NCBI RefSeq assembly: GCF_040115645.1
Contig: NC_089541.1
Coordinates: 5,394,001-5,458,000 of the forward strand
DNA length: 64,000 nt
Source of the DNA: Euwallacea fornicatus
Taxonomy: Eukaryota > Arthropoda > Insecta > Coleoptera > Curculionidae
Direction: 5' to 3'
A program made the position numbers and the translations under genes. The notes below the pieces were generated by a model that was not told where the DNA came from, made no database searches, and was given only the letters and a program-made list of their open reading frames with translations. Shown here piece after piece: positions 49,500-62,765 of the stretch. Each line of letters opens with the position of its first letter. Position 1 is the stretch's first letter.

Positions 49500-52400
49500 C
49501 TATGGGCTGCAAAATCCTAGTTTTCTCAATGTCTCTTCAATTTCCTTATATACGGATGAATCTAGTACTGTACTGGGAATCTAAAAAAAATGTATTGGTG
49601 TAGTTTTAGTTATAATATCACTGTACTTCAAATTTAAAGATGGAAGTTTAAGTTACAGTATCTTTTATAAATTTTATCAGATTTGTTGATAGTAATCAAA
49701 TTTCGCCCAATTTCGTTTGTTAAAATTCACTTCTAACTAATAAGGCCGCAGTACGGTCGCACGCGCGTCTTTAAATTTAATGTTCATATGAAATAAAGCT
49801 GAACAGATATGAAGAATTAAAATGTTAGTCAAATTATAATACATATTAAAATGAAAGTGCCAGGTAAGAATTGACTATAGAGGTAATTATAGTTGGTTTA
49901 GTTTAAATTTACACTTGATAAAGTATATAATTTGTGTTTTAAATATAATTTGAGAGTTCAAGTATCCCCCCGTAAAAATGTCGAAAATTCGTCTGTTTTC
50001 CTCGTTGTATTTGATATACTTTATTTACAGTACAACTTACTTACTTTTTTCAACTTGTTTCTAGCTAAATCTGCAATAGATTTTCGACAAATCTTTCCTG
50101 ATCTGGTAGTAGGTAAAGCCTTCACTCCCACCGCTAATCGGAAAGACGCTACCGCTCCCATGTGCTCCCTAACCATAGAAATAATTTCTTGGGCAATCAT
50201 GTACTCATTTAAAATTGCATCTGAAATTTACATGTGACTCGATGTTCAATATTTCATAAAACTCTCTGAAGCGCACCTTCCTTCATCACAAACATACACA
50301 ATGGAACCTCATTCTTAATCTTATCGGGTACTGAAACCACACAAGCATTGCAGACGTCTGGATGAGACAGCACTATATTTTCAATAGCTAATGTGGACAA
50401 CCTATGACCAGCTACGTTAATAATGTCATCAGCCCTAGCTGTGACATATACCAGCCCGTCTTCGTCCTTATAGCCTGCATCCATGGAATCATAGAATCCC
50501 TAGAGTCGAGATGATTAAAAAACATTAATTTACTTCTACAATAATTAATGTTTACCGAGTATTTGGTGAAATAGGTTTTGTAAAAACGGTCATCCGCTTT
50601 ATAAAGGGTGGTCAAAGTTCCCGGTGGTAGGGGAAGTTTCACTACTATTCGACCAAGTTCATTTACATCTGCCAAACTTCCGTCTCTGAGGAGCACTTGA
50701 ACTAGATTTGATTTTTTTTATTATAATATGGATAGATATACTTTTGTAGCGGAAAAGGTACTAACCATTATATCCTGGAAAGGGTAATCCAGTGGTGAGC
50801 TTGCTATCATTACATGGGTTAATTAATCCTACACACGTTCCTGAAATAGCTGATCCAGTCTCAGTTTGCCACCAATGGTTAATAACAGGAACTTTAAAGA
50901 TCTTCTCTGCCCAGATTTTAGCTGACATATCCATATGTTCTCCTGCTACCCAAACCTATTGAAAATGAATATTAGCTCATGATTATTTAATTTGAGTTTT
51001 TGCAATAAACAATTTTTTAAAAGAAAACCTTTGATCTATATTCATAAATTATTATCAGGCTAGTTGCGTCTGTGACCTTTGCTAGCATATGTTTTGACAT
51101 GCAATTGTAGGTAAATTTGGTTACGGAACTGCCCTCTATGAATTTTTCCTGACCTGTCTTAAACTCGAGATGTCGTATTCGGCCCCAAATTTCGCTTCCG
51201 GGTCTACCTCCTTCAAAATTCTTAAAACGGTTGGAACAGTAAACATTGCGTTCACTTTATACTCGCTGATGATTCTGAAATTTCCACTATCAAATTCTCA
51301 TCTCGATGTACAGAGTGCCTTTAAAAGGTCTAATTTCTGAGGTGTAAATATAATTATTTAACTTAATTTATCTTAGTCCAAAAGTGGGTTATTTTCAAAA
51401 TTCAGCAAGTCAAAGTGAAGATTAAAAAAAGGAAAAAATTTATTACTTAGTTTGTAATGTCATCTCCTGAACAAAATATCGCACTTTTTTTTTTTTTGGG
51501 GGAGAGAAATCAGGAACCGTTTACATTTATGATGCACATTGCAAAGGGCGCTGTCAGCTCTAGATGGACTCTTTTTAAGACAGCATAACTTTTTTTATCA
51601 CTCGGTATAAAATTTGTTTAAGACTAAATTTGTGTTTTTCTACATGATTTATGAAAAAAAAACTATCTTGGTACAAGTCGCTACAGACATTTCTTTTTGA
51701 GATCTTTAAATTTTAAAGTTTGCTGTGTGTTTTGAAAAATAATTTTACAGTACATATTTATTCGTAGAGTACAGTAAAATAATGAATGCAAAAATTGGTA
51801 GAGTTAAATAAAAATATACAGATAAAAAATGATAAGAATCGAAGATTAATTGAATGTTTTAATTTTTTTTGTTTCAACTATGTAATATGCACCCTAAAGT
51901 TATTTTTCAAGATATGCAGCGCATTTTAAACTTTAAATTTCTCAAGAAAAAAATGTGGAAAAAACTTGTATTGGGATCCTTTTTTTCATATAACATGTAG
52001 GAAAATACAAATCTAGACACATATTTACGAACAAATTTCATACCGGGTGATAAAAAAGTTATGCTTTAAACATTTTTTTTAACTATATTTAAAGAGAATT
52101 CACTTAGTGCTGACAGCGTCCTTTACAATGTGTGACGAAAATGTAAACGGATTCTGATTTGTCGCTACAAAAAGACCCCCGATGCGACATGTTGTTCAGA
52201 TAGTAGCACTATAAGTCCAGTAGTTAATATTTTACCCTTTTCAATCTTCACTTTAACGTCCTTTATTTTAAAAACCGACCACTTTTGGAAAAAGGAAAAT
52301 TTTGCTAAATCGTTAGGATTTCGCATCAGAAATTTTTGGTAAAATTTTGTACGGACCTCTTAGAGACATCTTGTATATCAAATATACCTACCTGTAATAT

Positions 52401-54192
52401 GAGCTAGGATCTGGAGTAGTAGTTGGTTTTCCCTCATATATTATGCTGGTGATTCCGTATACCAAAGGACCGTAGCACATGTAAGAATGACCAACTACCC
52501 ATCCAAAATCACTGGTGGACCACCACACGTCATTTGGCCCCATAGCATAAAGAGTCTTCATGGTAAAGGCCAGGGTAGCTAGATGGCCTCCTACGGGTCT
52601 TTGAACCCCCTTAGGTTCACCTATTATATTGAAGTATAGAATTTTCCTCAATTTTAAAGAGTAACTGACCAGTGGTTCCAGATGTGTACAAAATGTAAAG
52701 TGGTTCGTTGGCTTCTACGGGGACACAAGGCGCACTTTCCACGTTTTGAATTGCTTCTTCCCAATCTATATCTCTGTCCGGATCTAGATCAGCAATGAAG
52801 ATGGACTTTCGTTGAAAAATGACGCATTTATGAGGTTTATGGATAGACATGTTAATTGCGTGGTTGAGCTCTGATATGTAGCTGAAAAAAGGTAATTAAG
52901 AACGAAATAATAAAAATAGATATCCATGGTTACAGGACGTCAGTTGAGGTATCGCGGATCCACAGTAGTCTAGACAAAGAAACAGCGCCAAAAATAAATT
53001 TTGGAACTAAACATAACTAATATAATGTTAAGAAAGAATAATATCATATAATAAAGAGGCAATTTAAGAGCGTTTGAGTGTAGAAGGAAATGAAATCATT
53101 ATATGAAGAAAAATTAAATTAATATATCAATTATAGATTACTGAAACCTATTCATTGAAGAATGATCATTGCAAGGCAAATTAAAGAAAATTAATGAACT
53201 AAAAATAAAAATAAAACAGGAAAAGTTCAAAGACTGGTAAAAATATATAAATAAATTCCAGGTCAATTTCAAAGAAAGCAAAAAGAGAAACAGAAAAAAT
53301 GAGAAGAAATGTAAAACATGCTATATGCTGGATATTATGTTATGTGTTATGCAATAATCTTAGGTTAAATGTAAGAAATTAGCTATTAATGTGTATGTTG
53401 TTTTTAATTTACTTACTTAAGCACTTTATTTGGCTCTACACCACAACTTGCCGCAATTATAACTTTAGGTTCAGCATGCATTATCCTTGTACTTAATTCA
53501 GTTGCAGCAAAACCTACACAAAAATGTCCTCGTTTTAACTAATTTAAAACGTATATGCAAAACATTACCTCCAAAAACCACAGAATGGATTGCTCCCAAT
53601 CTGGCAACCGCTAGCATGGCCATAACAGTCTCTGGAATCAGGGGCATGTAGATCAAGACTCTATCTCCCTTCTGCACTCCATATCTCGCTAGAACGCCTG
53701 CTAATTTGGAAACCTTCTCCTGTAGTTCTAAATAGGTAATTTTCCTGGATACTCCTGTTCCTGGACTGTCGTAGATGAGAGCTACTCTGGACCCATGTCC
53801 AGCCTCCACATGACGGTCCACTGCGTTGTAGCAAGCGTTTATTTCACCCCCTACATACCTAAAAATAATCTTTTTATCTCTGTTAATTAACGAGGTTTGT
53901 GTCTATAACCATTTGGTGAAGGGTTCTCTGCTGTTGTCCAAAACTTTCTTCCAGGGCTTGGCCCAAGTGATTAAGGTCCCAATACTAGCCCAAAACGATT
54001 CCGGATTTTCAATCGATTCCTTGAAAACCTTCTCATAATTGTTGTTATTTAGGATTGAATGTTTTGACTGTGGTTTTCCTAAAAAATTCATTGATGTTTT
54101 AGAGATGATACGTTTGGGAGATCGATTGGAAAGCGAACGTCTCGCTTACCAGACTTTTTTGAGTCCAATTTTTTCCGCTTCACCAAACTCAT
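49500..54192 (-). CDS. Acss3: Acyl-CoA synthetase short-chain family member 3
   Basis: AMP-forming synthetase that activates short fatty acids, chiefly propionate, to their CoA esters. Twelve exons (54150-54192, 53910-54078, 53569-53858, 53417-53513, 52670-52881, 52392-52620, 51154-51274, 50766-50955, 50556-50695, 50277-50499, 50045-50220, 49500-49580) keep one frame for 656 residues (human 686). Seen: YTSGTTGEPKGV phosphate loop, STSDFGWVVGHSYMCYGPL, HWWQTETGS, RADDIINVAGHR hinge, and TRSGK with catalytic Lys614. These match ACSS3 better than ACSS1/2. The first exon codes only 14 residues (MSLVKRKKLDSKKSG) and gives a poor mitochondrial presequence, so location is uncertain. An alternative start is ATG 54091, without exon 1. 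Intron 6 is almost wholly an inverted-repeat element. Confidence 0.94.
51311..52373. mobile_element. Long inverted-repeat (foldback) element in Acss3 intron 6
   Basis: Two arms of roughly 450-490 bp (about 51311-51790 and 51885-52373) are imperfect reverse complements. Paired landmarks include ccaaaagtgg near 51380 and 52287, ccgtttacat near 51516 and 52147, gcgctgtcagc near 51550 and 52116, and cataacttttttatcac near 51590 and 52062. The ends cagagtgcct and gacatcttg are flanked by TA, the target of Tc1/mariner-type elements. There is no coding capacity, so this is a non-autonomous foldback/MITE. It fills about 95% of the 1117-bp intron. Confidence 0.8.
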
Positions 54193-55080
54193 TTTCACCG
54201 CTGCTGGCTATAAACAAGAATACTAAATGTAAATCGTCAAAGAAAATGAAATTAATTAACATGGGAAATAAGGGATTTAAATACAAAAGAAATACAAAGT
54301 TCATTTTTTGTGATTTTTAATTATTTCAATCATCATTGCTTGCATTAGTGTTGGTTAAATATTTATTGCAAGTGTGTTACTTGTGTTATTATGTTGCGGT
54401 TGCGAATACGATTAAGTTTTTAAAAACAATTTCGCCATATTTTCTGGTTGTTTCATGTGATAGATTTTCTATTGAATTCGTTTTAATTACTTATATCTAC
54501 AATAATTAAATATGAGTTAAGACTTTTTAGCTACAAGAGATGTAATAGGAGTTGGCACTGATGATTTCTTTGCTCGATTTTCCTGCCGCACGGTTAGTTT
54601 AATTATCAATTAATGTGTATGTAAGGTATATTGATAACTCAAACTGAATAATTATTACAAAACAAACATACAACACAAAATATTTAGGTATGTAGGGAAA
54701 AGCTCAATGTATTTAAATGAAATAAAACCAAACAATTTTATTTATTTCTAACCATGTACGTAATACTGACCTATTTATTTATTAAATTAATAATAAAATT
54801 GTTATTATCCTAAGCATTGATCGAAATTTTAAGCCCCTATTGTTATCTTGCGAAGGTATCTTATTGGATGCATGTATTTCAGCCAGAAGGAAATACGTTA
54901 CATTTTTTAATATTTCTCAGAGATTTGAGGTTGAAAATACAATAGCAGTTGCTATCGATGGAAATTTTCTTACTGTCCCGAAATTTTGTTTATTTCCATG
55001 CTATGCGTCTTAATCAATAACATCATTTCTCGACAGTAATGAAATACTTCTGTCTCTTGACATACTATTCCCATTTTTAA
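54193..55080. other. Acss3 upstream region
   Basis: AT-rich, gene-free; the Acss3 promoter should lie in the first few hundred bases. Confidence 0.4.
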
Positions 55081-56560
55081 CTTTTGATTTTTGACATTTT
55101 TTCAGAAATTATGTCAACTTTGTTCAGTTAAACTGGATAATTTTCCAGTACCTGAAGATTAACAATACAGTTCTAATATTTCGCTAAATTGTCTCTATGA
55201 GTTGTTCTCCTAACAAGAAAAAGAAGCATTGCTAGAAGATTAACACATGAAGTTGTAAAGTTTACTGCAAGTGCTCTTTGACGTTACAACAAAAATGTTT
55301 CAAAAATATTAATAAAAAAACATCTTCAGGAACCACTTTTTCATAATCTGTATAGCGAGAACGAAGCGCCTTTTCATGTATGTTTATATACAGTTTTCGT
55401 TATATTTCGGAACCTAGTTTATGTGGTTGAATTTATAGCACTATGTTCTGTGACACCTTGTATATTCCAATAAAGTTCTATGGACGTGGATGCCGTCATT
55501 TACGAGAAATTAAATGTCAAAGTATGTTTCTATTAAAGGTAAAATAATTCCAGTTTTAACCAGCTCAAGTGCATAATTTGCTGTAGCTGGAAAGGAAACA
55601 TAGCTACAACCTTTATTGCAAGTACTCATTTCGATACCCTACACATATGTCAGTGAAATCCCAAGGGCGTGGCTGTTTCCATTTAGAACATATTAAATGT
55701 CACCCTCCATGCTTACATAAATTTGAAATCGTGCCAGCTTTGACCAGCTCATATGAATAATTTGTCACAGATCGTGGATTAACAACACAGAGTTGCAACT
55801 TTGAGTACATGTACTCTTAAGTACAGGTGCTTTAAATGCCAGTGTGAACCTTACGGGCGTGATTGATATCATTTAGGAGAAATTAACTTTGAAACTTTGT
55901 AAGATATAGATTTGATTGTAAATGTTCTTTGAGTATTAGTAAATGGTATGTGTAATGCTCTTAGATAGCAATTAAAACTCTGTGGCTGCCGTTGCCTTCG
56001 TTTTGGTAACTCTGGTACTTATCCATAATTGAAATTCTGCCATCTTTGATTAGCTTAACTTAATAATATACCACACTTGGAGGGCCCCTCAGATAGAACT
56101 ACTATTTTAAAAATTCCTTCTATAGGTTTGTCAATGAACTCTAAACGTTAGTGAAAGCTCGTATGGGCATTGCTCTCATCGTTTACGAGATATTAAATAT
56201 CAAAGTTCGCCTTCATATCAAATTTAAACTGGCTAACTTTGACTATCTCAAATGAATAACTTACCACTGCTAGACAATTAATAGCTCAAAGGTGTAACTT
56301 TGGCTACAAGTGTCCTTTGAGTTGCTCTAAATATTAGTGTAACCCTTAAAGGAGTGATAGTCCCTATGAAGCAGATATTAAATTTCAAACTGATTGCCTA
56401 CAAAATGATGAAATCGCACAACCTTTAACCAGCTCAACTGAGTAATTTGCTACTGTTAACTATCTATGTACTACTTTGTGCAACGCCTTTACGTACTTTG
56501 TACGGCAATCTATTGGGTGGAACTAAATTTTGCAAAACACATTTTCTTATCACAGTCGGT
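55081..56560. repeat. Degenerate ~190-bp tandem repeat (satellite-like)
   Basis: A motif like taaccagctcaantgaataatttgccac recurs at about 55131 (weak), 55559, 55743, 56049, 56242 and 56428. Each is preceded by gggcgtg...catttacgagaaattaaatgtcaaa and followed by a ttaacaacacagagttgcaact-type block and a ctttgagt block. Copy spacings are 184, 306, 193 and 186 bp, so one copy is probably deleted. Copies are strongly diverged. No ORF. Confidence 0.65.
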
Positions 56561-56820
56561 ATCTGATATTCCTTCCAGTTGGAGGTCCCTGTAGAGCCAT
56601 TAGGTAGCTATTCAAAAATAGAGTTACTCATTTTCCTAAGGGTGGTGATAAAAGTGATGGAAAAATATATAGATCCATATAATATGTATAATTATGCAAA
56701 GAGGACTAAAAGTGCCGCATAATTTCGTTGAAAGTTGAAGGAAAAACTTTCCATAATAATGCTGAAACACGTCAAATATTGTTTTTAGTTGCGAATTTTT
56801 AGACCTAACAAACATGTATA

Positions 56821-58278
56821 CAGGGTTATCCATAGAGTACGTAAATGTACTTTTTAATTTTTTTAAAATATTTTATAGACATTAAATTTTGTTTGAAAAG
56901 CTACAACGTGTCAGATCGTTATTATCTTTTTCTTTCGTTCTCATCTATGTTCATTTCTATAATAGTTGTCCTCATATTGCTGAAGTGGAAAGAAAATGGC
57001 TATGTTGAGTGAAACCCAACCAACAGATATTTTAGTAATGATAGAATGTAGTAATCGAACCAAGACTCAAAACGAAGTTTGTGAGTTATTCAATTCTAAA
57101 TATCTAGACTGTCGAATATCACAATCTACTGTAAGTCGAATTGAAAGGTAGTTTCGAAAAGTAGGACATGTAACAGACCTTTCTAGATTTTGTCGATCCT
57201 CGATTTCCAAGAATTAGAAATTATATATTTTTTTATCCATCGAAGAAAATCTTCACAAACCAAGTCAAGAAGTAGCCTTGAATAGTGAGACGGGCAAGTC
57301 ATCTATACGAAGAATTAAAAAGAAAAGAAAATTGTTTGTATGGAATACAATCGATCCATAAAGCTTAGCGAAGATGATCCAAACCGTCAATTGGAATTCT
57401 GCGAAACTTTTATGACCACTGTAATAACCACCTGTTTTTTTTCTGATGAATCGATATTCTACCTATAAATTAGCTTATAAATAGTATAATAAACTGACAA
57501 AACTGCTGCTACTGGTAACCTACCAATCCGTATTGGTCGATTGAAGCTCATATCCTCAGACTGTGAATGTGTGGGCGGGTATTGTGAGAAATCATCGGTT
57601 CGTATTTCCTCAAGGGTACTTTAACGGGCTAACGTTACTTGCAATTTTCAAGAAACGAACTGGTTCCCAACGTTTGTATTATGTTATTTTCAAATTTAAA
57701 TAATTTAAATATTCCAAATGAGTAAATATAGTTTTAATAAGATGGAGCGCTTTCACGTTTCAGCGGAGAGGTGCGGCAATATTTAGACGAAGCATTTTAG
57801 CGTCGATGAATTTGACAAAGGGGGCAATTAGAGTGGTCTGCTAGATCGCCTGATTTCACCTCTATGGACTGTTTTTTATGGGGTTATGTAAAACATAGGG
57901 TATACTTAAATAAGGTCAGCAATATGGAAGAGGTAGAAAATTCAATTTCGCAAGAACCTCAAAAAATATCATCCAAAATCATAATAAAAGTTCATGAGGA
58001 ATTTTAATTGTGGCTTGCCCACTGTCAGAAAGTCAATAGGGCACAGTTCGAATATTTAATACATTAGATTATAGTAGTTTCCATTGTTATTTTTTTAAGT
58101 ATTAATAGTTACATCGTTATTTCCATTTTCTGTAATTTTTTCGACAACCATTGAATTTAGGTATGGGTATGTTTCATGAAATACGTTCGGAATTTGTCGA
58201 ACAACTTAAAAAGTCATACAGGAGGTTCCATAAGGAAAAAAAAGAGAAACTACATTATCTACTACATGAGCAACCCTG
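56821..58278 (+). mobile_element. Decayed Tc1/mariner-superfamily transposon
   Basis: A 1458-bp element flanked by TA on both sides. The terminal inverted repeats cagggttatccatagagtac and (reverse complement of the right end) cagggttgctcatgtagtag match at about 17 of the first 24 bases. Inside, a plus-strand transposase relic starts at ATG 56997: an HTH region (SETQPTDILVMIECSNRTKT), then stops and frameshifts. Family blocks are still readable as NVWAGIV near 57566 and SARSPDFT...FLWGY near 57840-57885. At least five stops or frame changes interrupt it, so it cannot make active transposase. The domain order is that of insect mariner-like transposases with an N-terminal HTH. Confidence 0.85.
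56997..58065 (+). pseudogene. Mariner-type transposase pseudogene
   Basis: Coding relic of the element above. The first frame ends at a TAG near 57148 after about 50 codons. Later segments are in different frames, including one ending at about 58005, and one further frame change precedes the last block ending near 58065 (HCQKVNRAQFEYLI). The DDE catalytic residues cannot be confirmed because the relevant parts are scrambled. Confidence 0.75.
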
Positions 58279-61200
58279 TACACATATCCACATAAAAAAT
58301 GTGCTACTAAACACATTATTTGTCGTGCTCCAGCATTTTCATGAAAAATATGTTTTTCAATTAAAAAAATATATATTGTGGGGGTTCTCTCTGTATGTGT
58401 ATCTAACTTACCAAAAATTGACGAATGAGCGTTGCAAAGAAGTTAACCACATTTTTTGAAGAAATTAATTTATTTTCTAATGAAAAAATGGATTCCGCAA
58501 GGGTTTAAATACAAGAGTTGCTATGTCATTTACATGTAGTAGGATTATTAAGGGACTCGAAGAGGAATATTACCTCAACGTTGCTTCATGCGGTCCACAG
58601 AAGGCTTTTGATTGTGTGTCTTGTTCTAATTTAGTTTCGAACCATATATTTTTTAATTTTTTTGAAGATAATTGTTACATTTTGCATTCGCATGTGGAAC
58701 ATAAGCAGGAATGCACTGTCATTAGTAATACCAGAGGTTGTAGATACCTCGATATCAACGCCAACATATGGAAAGCTCCAAAAGAAAATCATCTCCAATA
58801 ACAAAGCAGTAACCATTTCCCTGATAACATCCGTCGTCGGCAGAGATAGTTCCATCCCTTGGTCCCCGGAAAGCCCGTTGTCATGCTTTATCCCATCATA
58901 AGCCGAATATTTTGGTCGGAACGATGGCGGATTTGCGCGGAATTCTTTTTTCAATTTGCACTGTTCGGGTTAGACGAAAATCGAAGGGATGCAATAGAAA
59001 TATAGTGACTGCACCCTCCTATATCAGACCAAGGAAAAAATTGGAGGGCGAACTGAATAGGCTTAACGGCTTCTCAAATTTCGTCTGCCCTTCAGCGCGA
59101 TCGTGATCCGAAAACCATAAAGGGCCGAATTGAATAAAACATATTTCTTTTTTACTGGGAGAAATCGGGTTTTGTTCTATTTTAGTGGATTAAGATGTTC
59201 CTTATTTCTGCGTTTTATTAGGAATGTGCAGTATGTTTTATTATTTTGGGGCAGCCAACCCGTGTGTCGCATTAGTTATTAAGCTTAGTCTGGTGCACAT
59301 TTTGATGGTGCTTTCAACTGGCGAGACACAAAGAGTGGTTTTAATTTGAATAATTTAATTTTTTCGACCTTTCTAGAATACGAGAATACACTCTAATTGC
59401 ACCATGTTAATATGCAATAGTGGTATGACTCTGGCGGATGCAAATAAAAATGTTTGTCGCGTAACGATAGTTTGAAACTTTGTATGGTTGTAACTAAGTA
59501 TCTTCAAAAAATCATTAATGTAAACGAATGAATTTGTTGTCAAAATTAGTGATGGTAATGACGGCACGTTCCTGTCATAAAATATTGCTGGGCGTGAGTA
59601 ATGACTAGTCACTGAAAAAAACCTTGTGGGCGTTGAAATATCAGGGACATGTCTTGGATAAGTTCATTTGTTAACCTGTTAAATGGCTTAATCAACGCCC
59701 TGCGTTCACGCTAAGGCGGTTACACCATTTTTTTTATGATTACCCGTTATAAAAGCCATATCGAACGAAGACCAACTAGTTTTCTTTTAGAATTGTTGCC
59801 GGTGGTCAAAATGACTTTTGAGTGACCTGTATCATCTGCCTCTGGGACGGTTACGTCAGTTTTCTATTTATTTATTTACTTATTTGTCGTAATTTACTGT
59901 GATATAATTACTGGAAGCTTGAGATGATAACTTCGCATGAATGAAGAAAAAACGGAAGAAATTATCTAGAAAAATTGCCGGATCTTAGAGATCTAGGGAT
60001 TAGGAATTGCTTTCGAGAAATCCCTGGGATCTTGGGTTCCTCGGGATTCTCTGTAAGTACTAACGGGAATGTACTCTCTGCTTTGGAAGCACTTAGTATT
60101 CTCTCGCTGTATTTTTCTCTAATACATAAAACTGGAGAATTAACCGAGTCTAATCGAGTTAATAAACTGGTCCAGCTGTACGTTCCGAATAATTATTGTA
60201 AATGAGCCCAGAGCCGCAGGGTTACGAAGTAGTTTAAAAAGTTGTCTCGTCCGTTTCGGCCATTTCGTTTGACCAGAAAACCAACAGCACCGAGAGTGGA
60301 ATTTCGAATTTATTTATAATTTAAATTAACAATCAAGCTGAATGTTTGCCGACTAATTTGCATAGATTTAAACTTTTTGAAACCGATACATCCGACAAAA
60401 TTGCGAAAAGCCGTACTCCCTTGGCCGTTTTCAGCTTCCATAAAAAACGAAATAAATTAGAGCAGGCCCTGGTGGCAAATTTAAGGCCTGTTCCTAATGA
60501 ATTGTATATGTACATAAGAGAAAAATGGCTTTAGCTTTTTAAAGTCGGTCCCTTTTTTGCGAAGGGTACAGCCATTTAAATCAAAGGGTTCAGGATAAAA
60601 ATAGGAAGGTGGGGATGCGGAGCGAGCGTTCGAATTAAAATCTCAAGGAGTAGTTGGAGTGAAAAAAACATCACGTAAGGAATTTACATAATGCTTCCAC
60701 CCTCTATCCAACTTTCAGTTTATAACCTCAACCGAACTTCGTGAAATCCGGCCTTTTTGTTCAATCGCCATCGCTTCTCGCAGATAAAAGCCCCAAATGA
60801 TTTTAATCTTATTAATGTACTGAAGCGGACTATCGGAGTGGATAATTGGAGCCGACTCTGGACCGCAACAACAAAGCGCCACTGAAAGTCCGGGTTTCGT
60901 TTTTATCCGTTCCAGTCGACCGAATAACGACCGGAATAAATAAAATAAACAAGTTTTGATGAAAATATATATGCGACATTTCGTAAAGGGTGGATATGCA
61001 CGCATATGGAAGAGGGATTTTAATTTAGACCAGTTTCTGTGCAAAACATCCTGAGATTACCACGTCGTTTCTGGTGTATTTATAGTTAAATATGCATTAC
61101 TAAATGTCTAACTTTATTCAAATATAGAAATTAATGCGATGCATATTTAATAATATTCGGAGTTTTTGGGGTTACTGTTCCCATCAGCTGTTAGCAAAAC

Positions 61201-61547
61201 CAAAGTCTACCTTTCCCATACGGATGTCAACAGATGAGTAGCAGAGAAACTTGTCGATTAAAAGAAAATTTTAAGTACAATTAAGAAATATATGGTTTAT
61301 TGGTTACAAATTAATAAAACTGCTGAATTGAGGAGAAACTATTATTATTGTAAATGCAATTCTACCATTCCATTAAATATTGTATTTTTATCTAACAAAA
61401 TTACATTTTCTTGCAATAAAGCCTTACAGAGGAATGTTTCAGGAGAAGCAGTAAATCCGACAACAAGATGTAATGCATGCGTATTAAATAAAAGAACACT
61501 CTTATTTTATTGCGTCAATTTTCAATTTTATGTATTTTATAGGTATA
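58279..61547. other. Gene-free region, locally GC-richer
   Basis: No recognised gene or element. Between about 58,800 and 61,000 the DNA is less AT-biased than its surroundings (patches such as gcggagcgagcgttcg near 60,617), which could reflect conserved regulatory or UTR sequence of a gene outside the window. Frames at 58523-58801 (+), 58631-58954 (-) and 60715-61044 (-) overlap or lack any family signal and were not called. Confidence 0.35.
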
Positions 61548-61549
61548 TA

Positions 61550-61731
61550 CAGGGTGTTCCACATATATGGGCGTTTATCCATATCTTGAAAAGTGTGACT
61601 AGGAAAAAGTTGAAATTTTGGTATCATACTAAACTGAAGTGATCTATTGATTCAACATATTTTCTGGGAAAGACTTTTTCCGGATATATCAAAGATTAAT
61701 GCCATGCTCTTATTTCAAAAGGAACACCCTG
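61550..61731 (+). mobile_element. MITE copy A (182 bp)
   Basis: Begins cagggtgttccac and ends ggaacaccctg, flanked by TA at both ends, so it has short terminal inverted repeats and a TA target duplication as in Tc1/mariner-type MITEs. Copy B at 62574-62765 is the same sequence in opposite orientation; both contain gactaggaaaaagttgaaat-like and gtgatctattgatt blocks. Confidence 0.8.
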
Positions 61732-61733
61732 TA

Positions 61734-62571
61734 TATTATGTCAAATTTCAATTTTGCGGAACATTATAAACATTATTCATGTATAATGATCTATACCTAA
61801 AGCTTAGATTTATTGAAATGACAGTCTTCTGATATTGATAGTTTAAGTCTCTTTTGATATTATTACTAAAAATTTGTTAGTATTAAGCTTTTTGTATTCA
61901 TATTTCGTCATTAACAGCAGGCTTGTTTCTTCTGTAAGGTGTTTTGACAAATACGTTAGTTTTAAACTGATCTATTATACGTTAAAGGATATTTCGTGAT
62001 AGCTTCGTTTTTTTATGGATATCATTACCAAATATATGACATGTGCTGCTTAATATTTTGTTACATTCACTATAAATAATAAACATATTGAGATAATCTT
62101 CGTTTTTGTATGACCTACGAATGTCACCATTCTTAGAGTACTGAACATTAAAAAGGGTTATTTTGAAATATGTTGAAAACGATCAAGGTTAGGTATAGAC
62201 CATTGATTTTACAGTGGTGCTTATTTTTAGTATGAGATATGGATTCGTGGACAAACAGGAGGTTACTATTTAAAAAATAATAGCTTAAAATTTTCATTTG
62301 AAAATTGTAAAAAATTCTCTTCTTGAACGCCCTATATGAAAAATCATATTTTAACTCGCTGATTCAAACGTAGTGAAGCATATTGTACAACAGCGCAAAC
62401 ATTTATTGCGATATACTTAGCCATTTGCAAGTTATTAAGAAATACATTAATAGCCGTAACTGTCTTTTTTTTGGAAAATTCTAAATATCCCGAAAACCGT
62501 AAAATGTAGAACAGAACATTATATATGAAAAATATTAATAATATTCCACACAATCGAAATTTGATATAATA
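61734..62571. other. Spacer between the two MITE copies
   Basis: 838 bp, AT-rich, no coding frame of note. A gaacgccctatatg near 62326 resembles another degenerate end of the same family, so the interval may contain an older nested copy. Confidence 0.4.
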
Positions 62572-62573
62572 TA

Positions 62574-62765
62574 CAGAGTGTTCCATTTAAAATAAGCGAG
62601 TAGACATTTATTTCCACTATAACCGGAAGTGGTAATTTCATAAAAATATTTTAATCAATAGATCACCGCTATCTTAGCATAATATCCAAATCTCAACTTT
62701 TTCCTAGTCATAGTTTTCATGATATGGATAGAATGGATAGAAGCCCATATTCGTGGAACACCCTG
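62574..62765 (-). mobile_element. MITE copy B (192 bp), inverted relative to A
   Basis: Read on the minus strand it starts cagggtgttccac and ends ggaacactctg, with TA on both sides. It aligns along its length to copy A with substitutions and a few short indels, including one insertion near catatcatg. Confidence 0.8.

Noticed and set aside
58523..58954. Overlapping plus and minus frames of 92 and 107 codons
   Set aside because: The two frames overlap on opposite strands, neither has a family signal, and no splice or polyadenylation context supports either.
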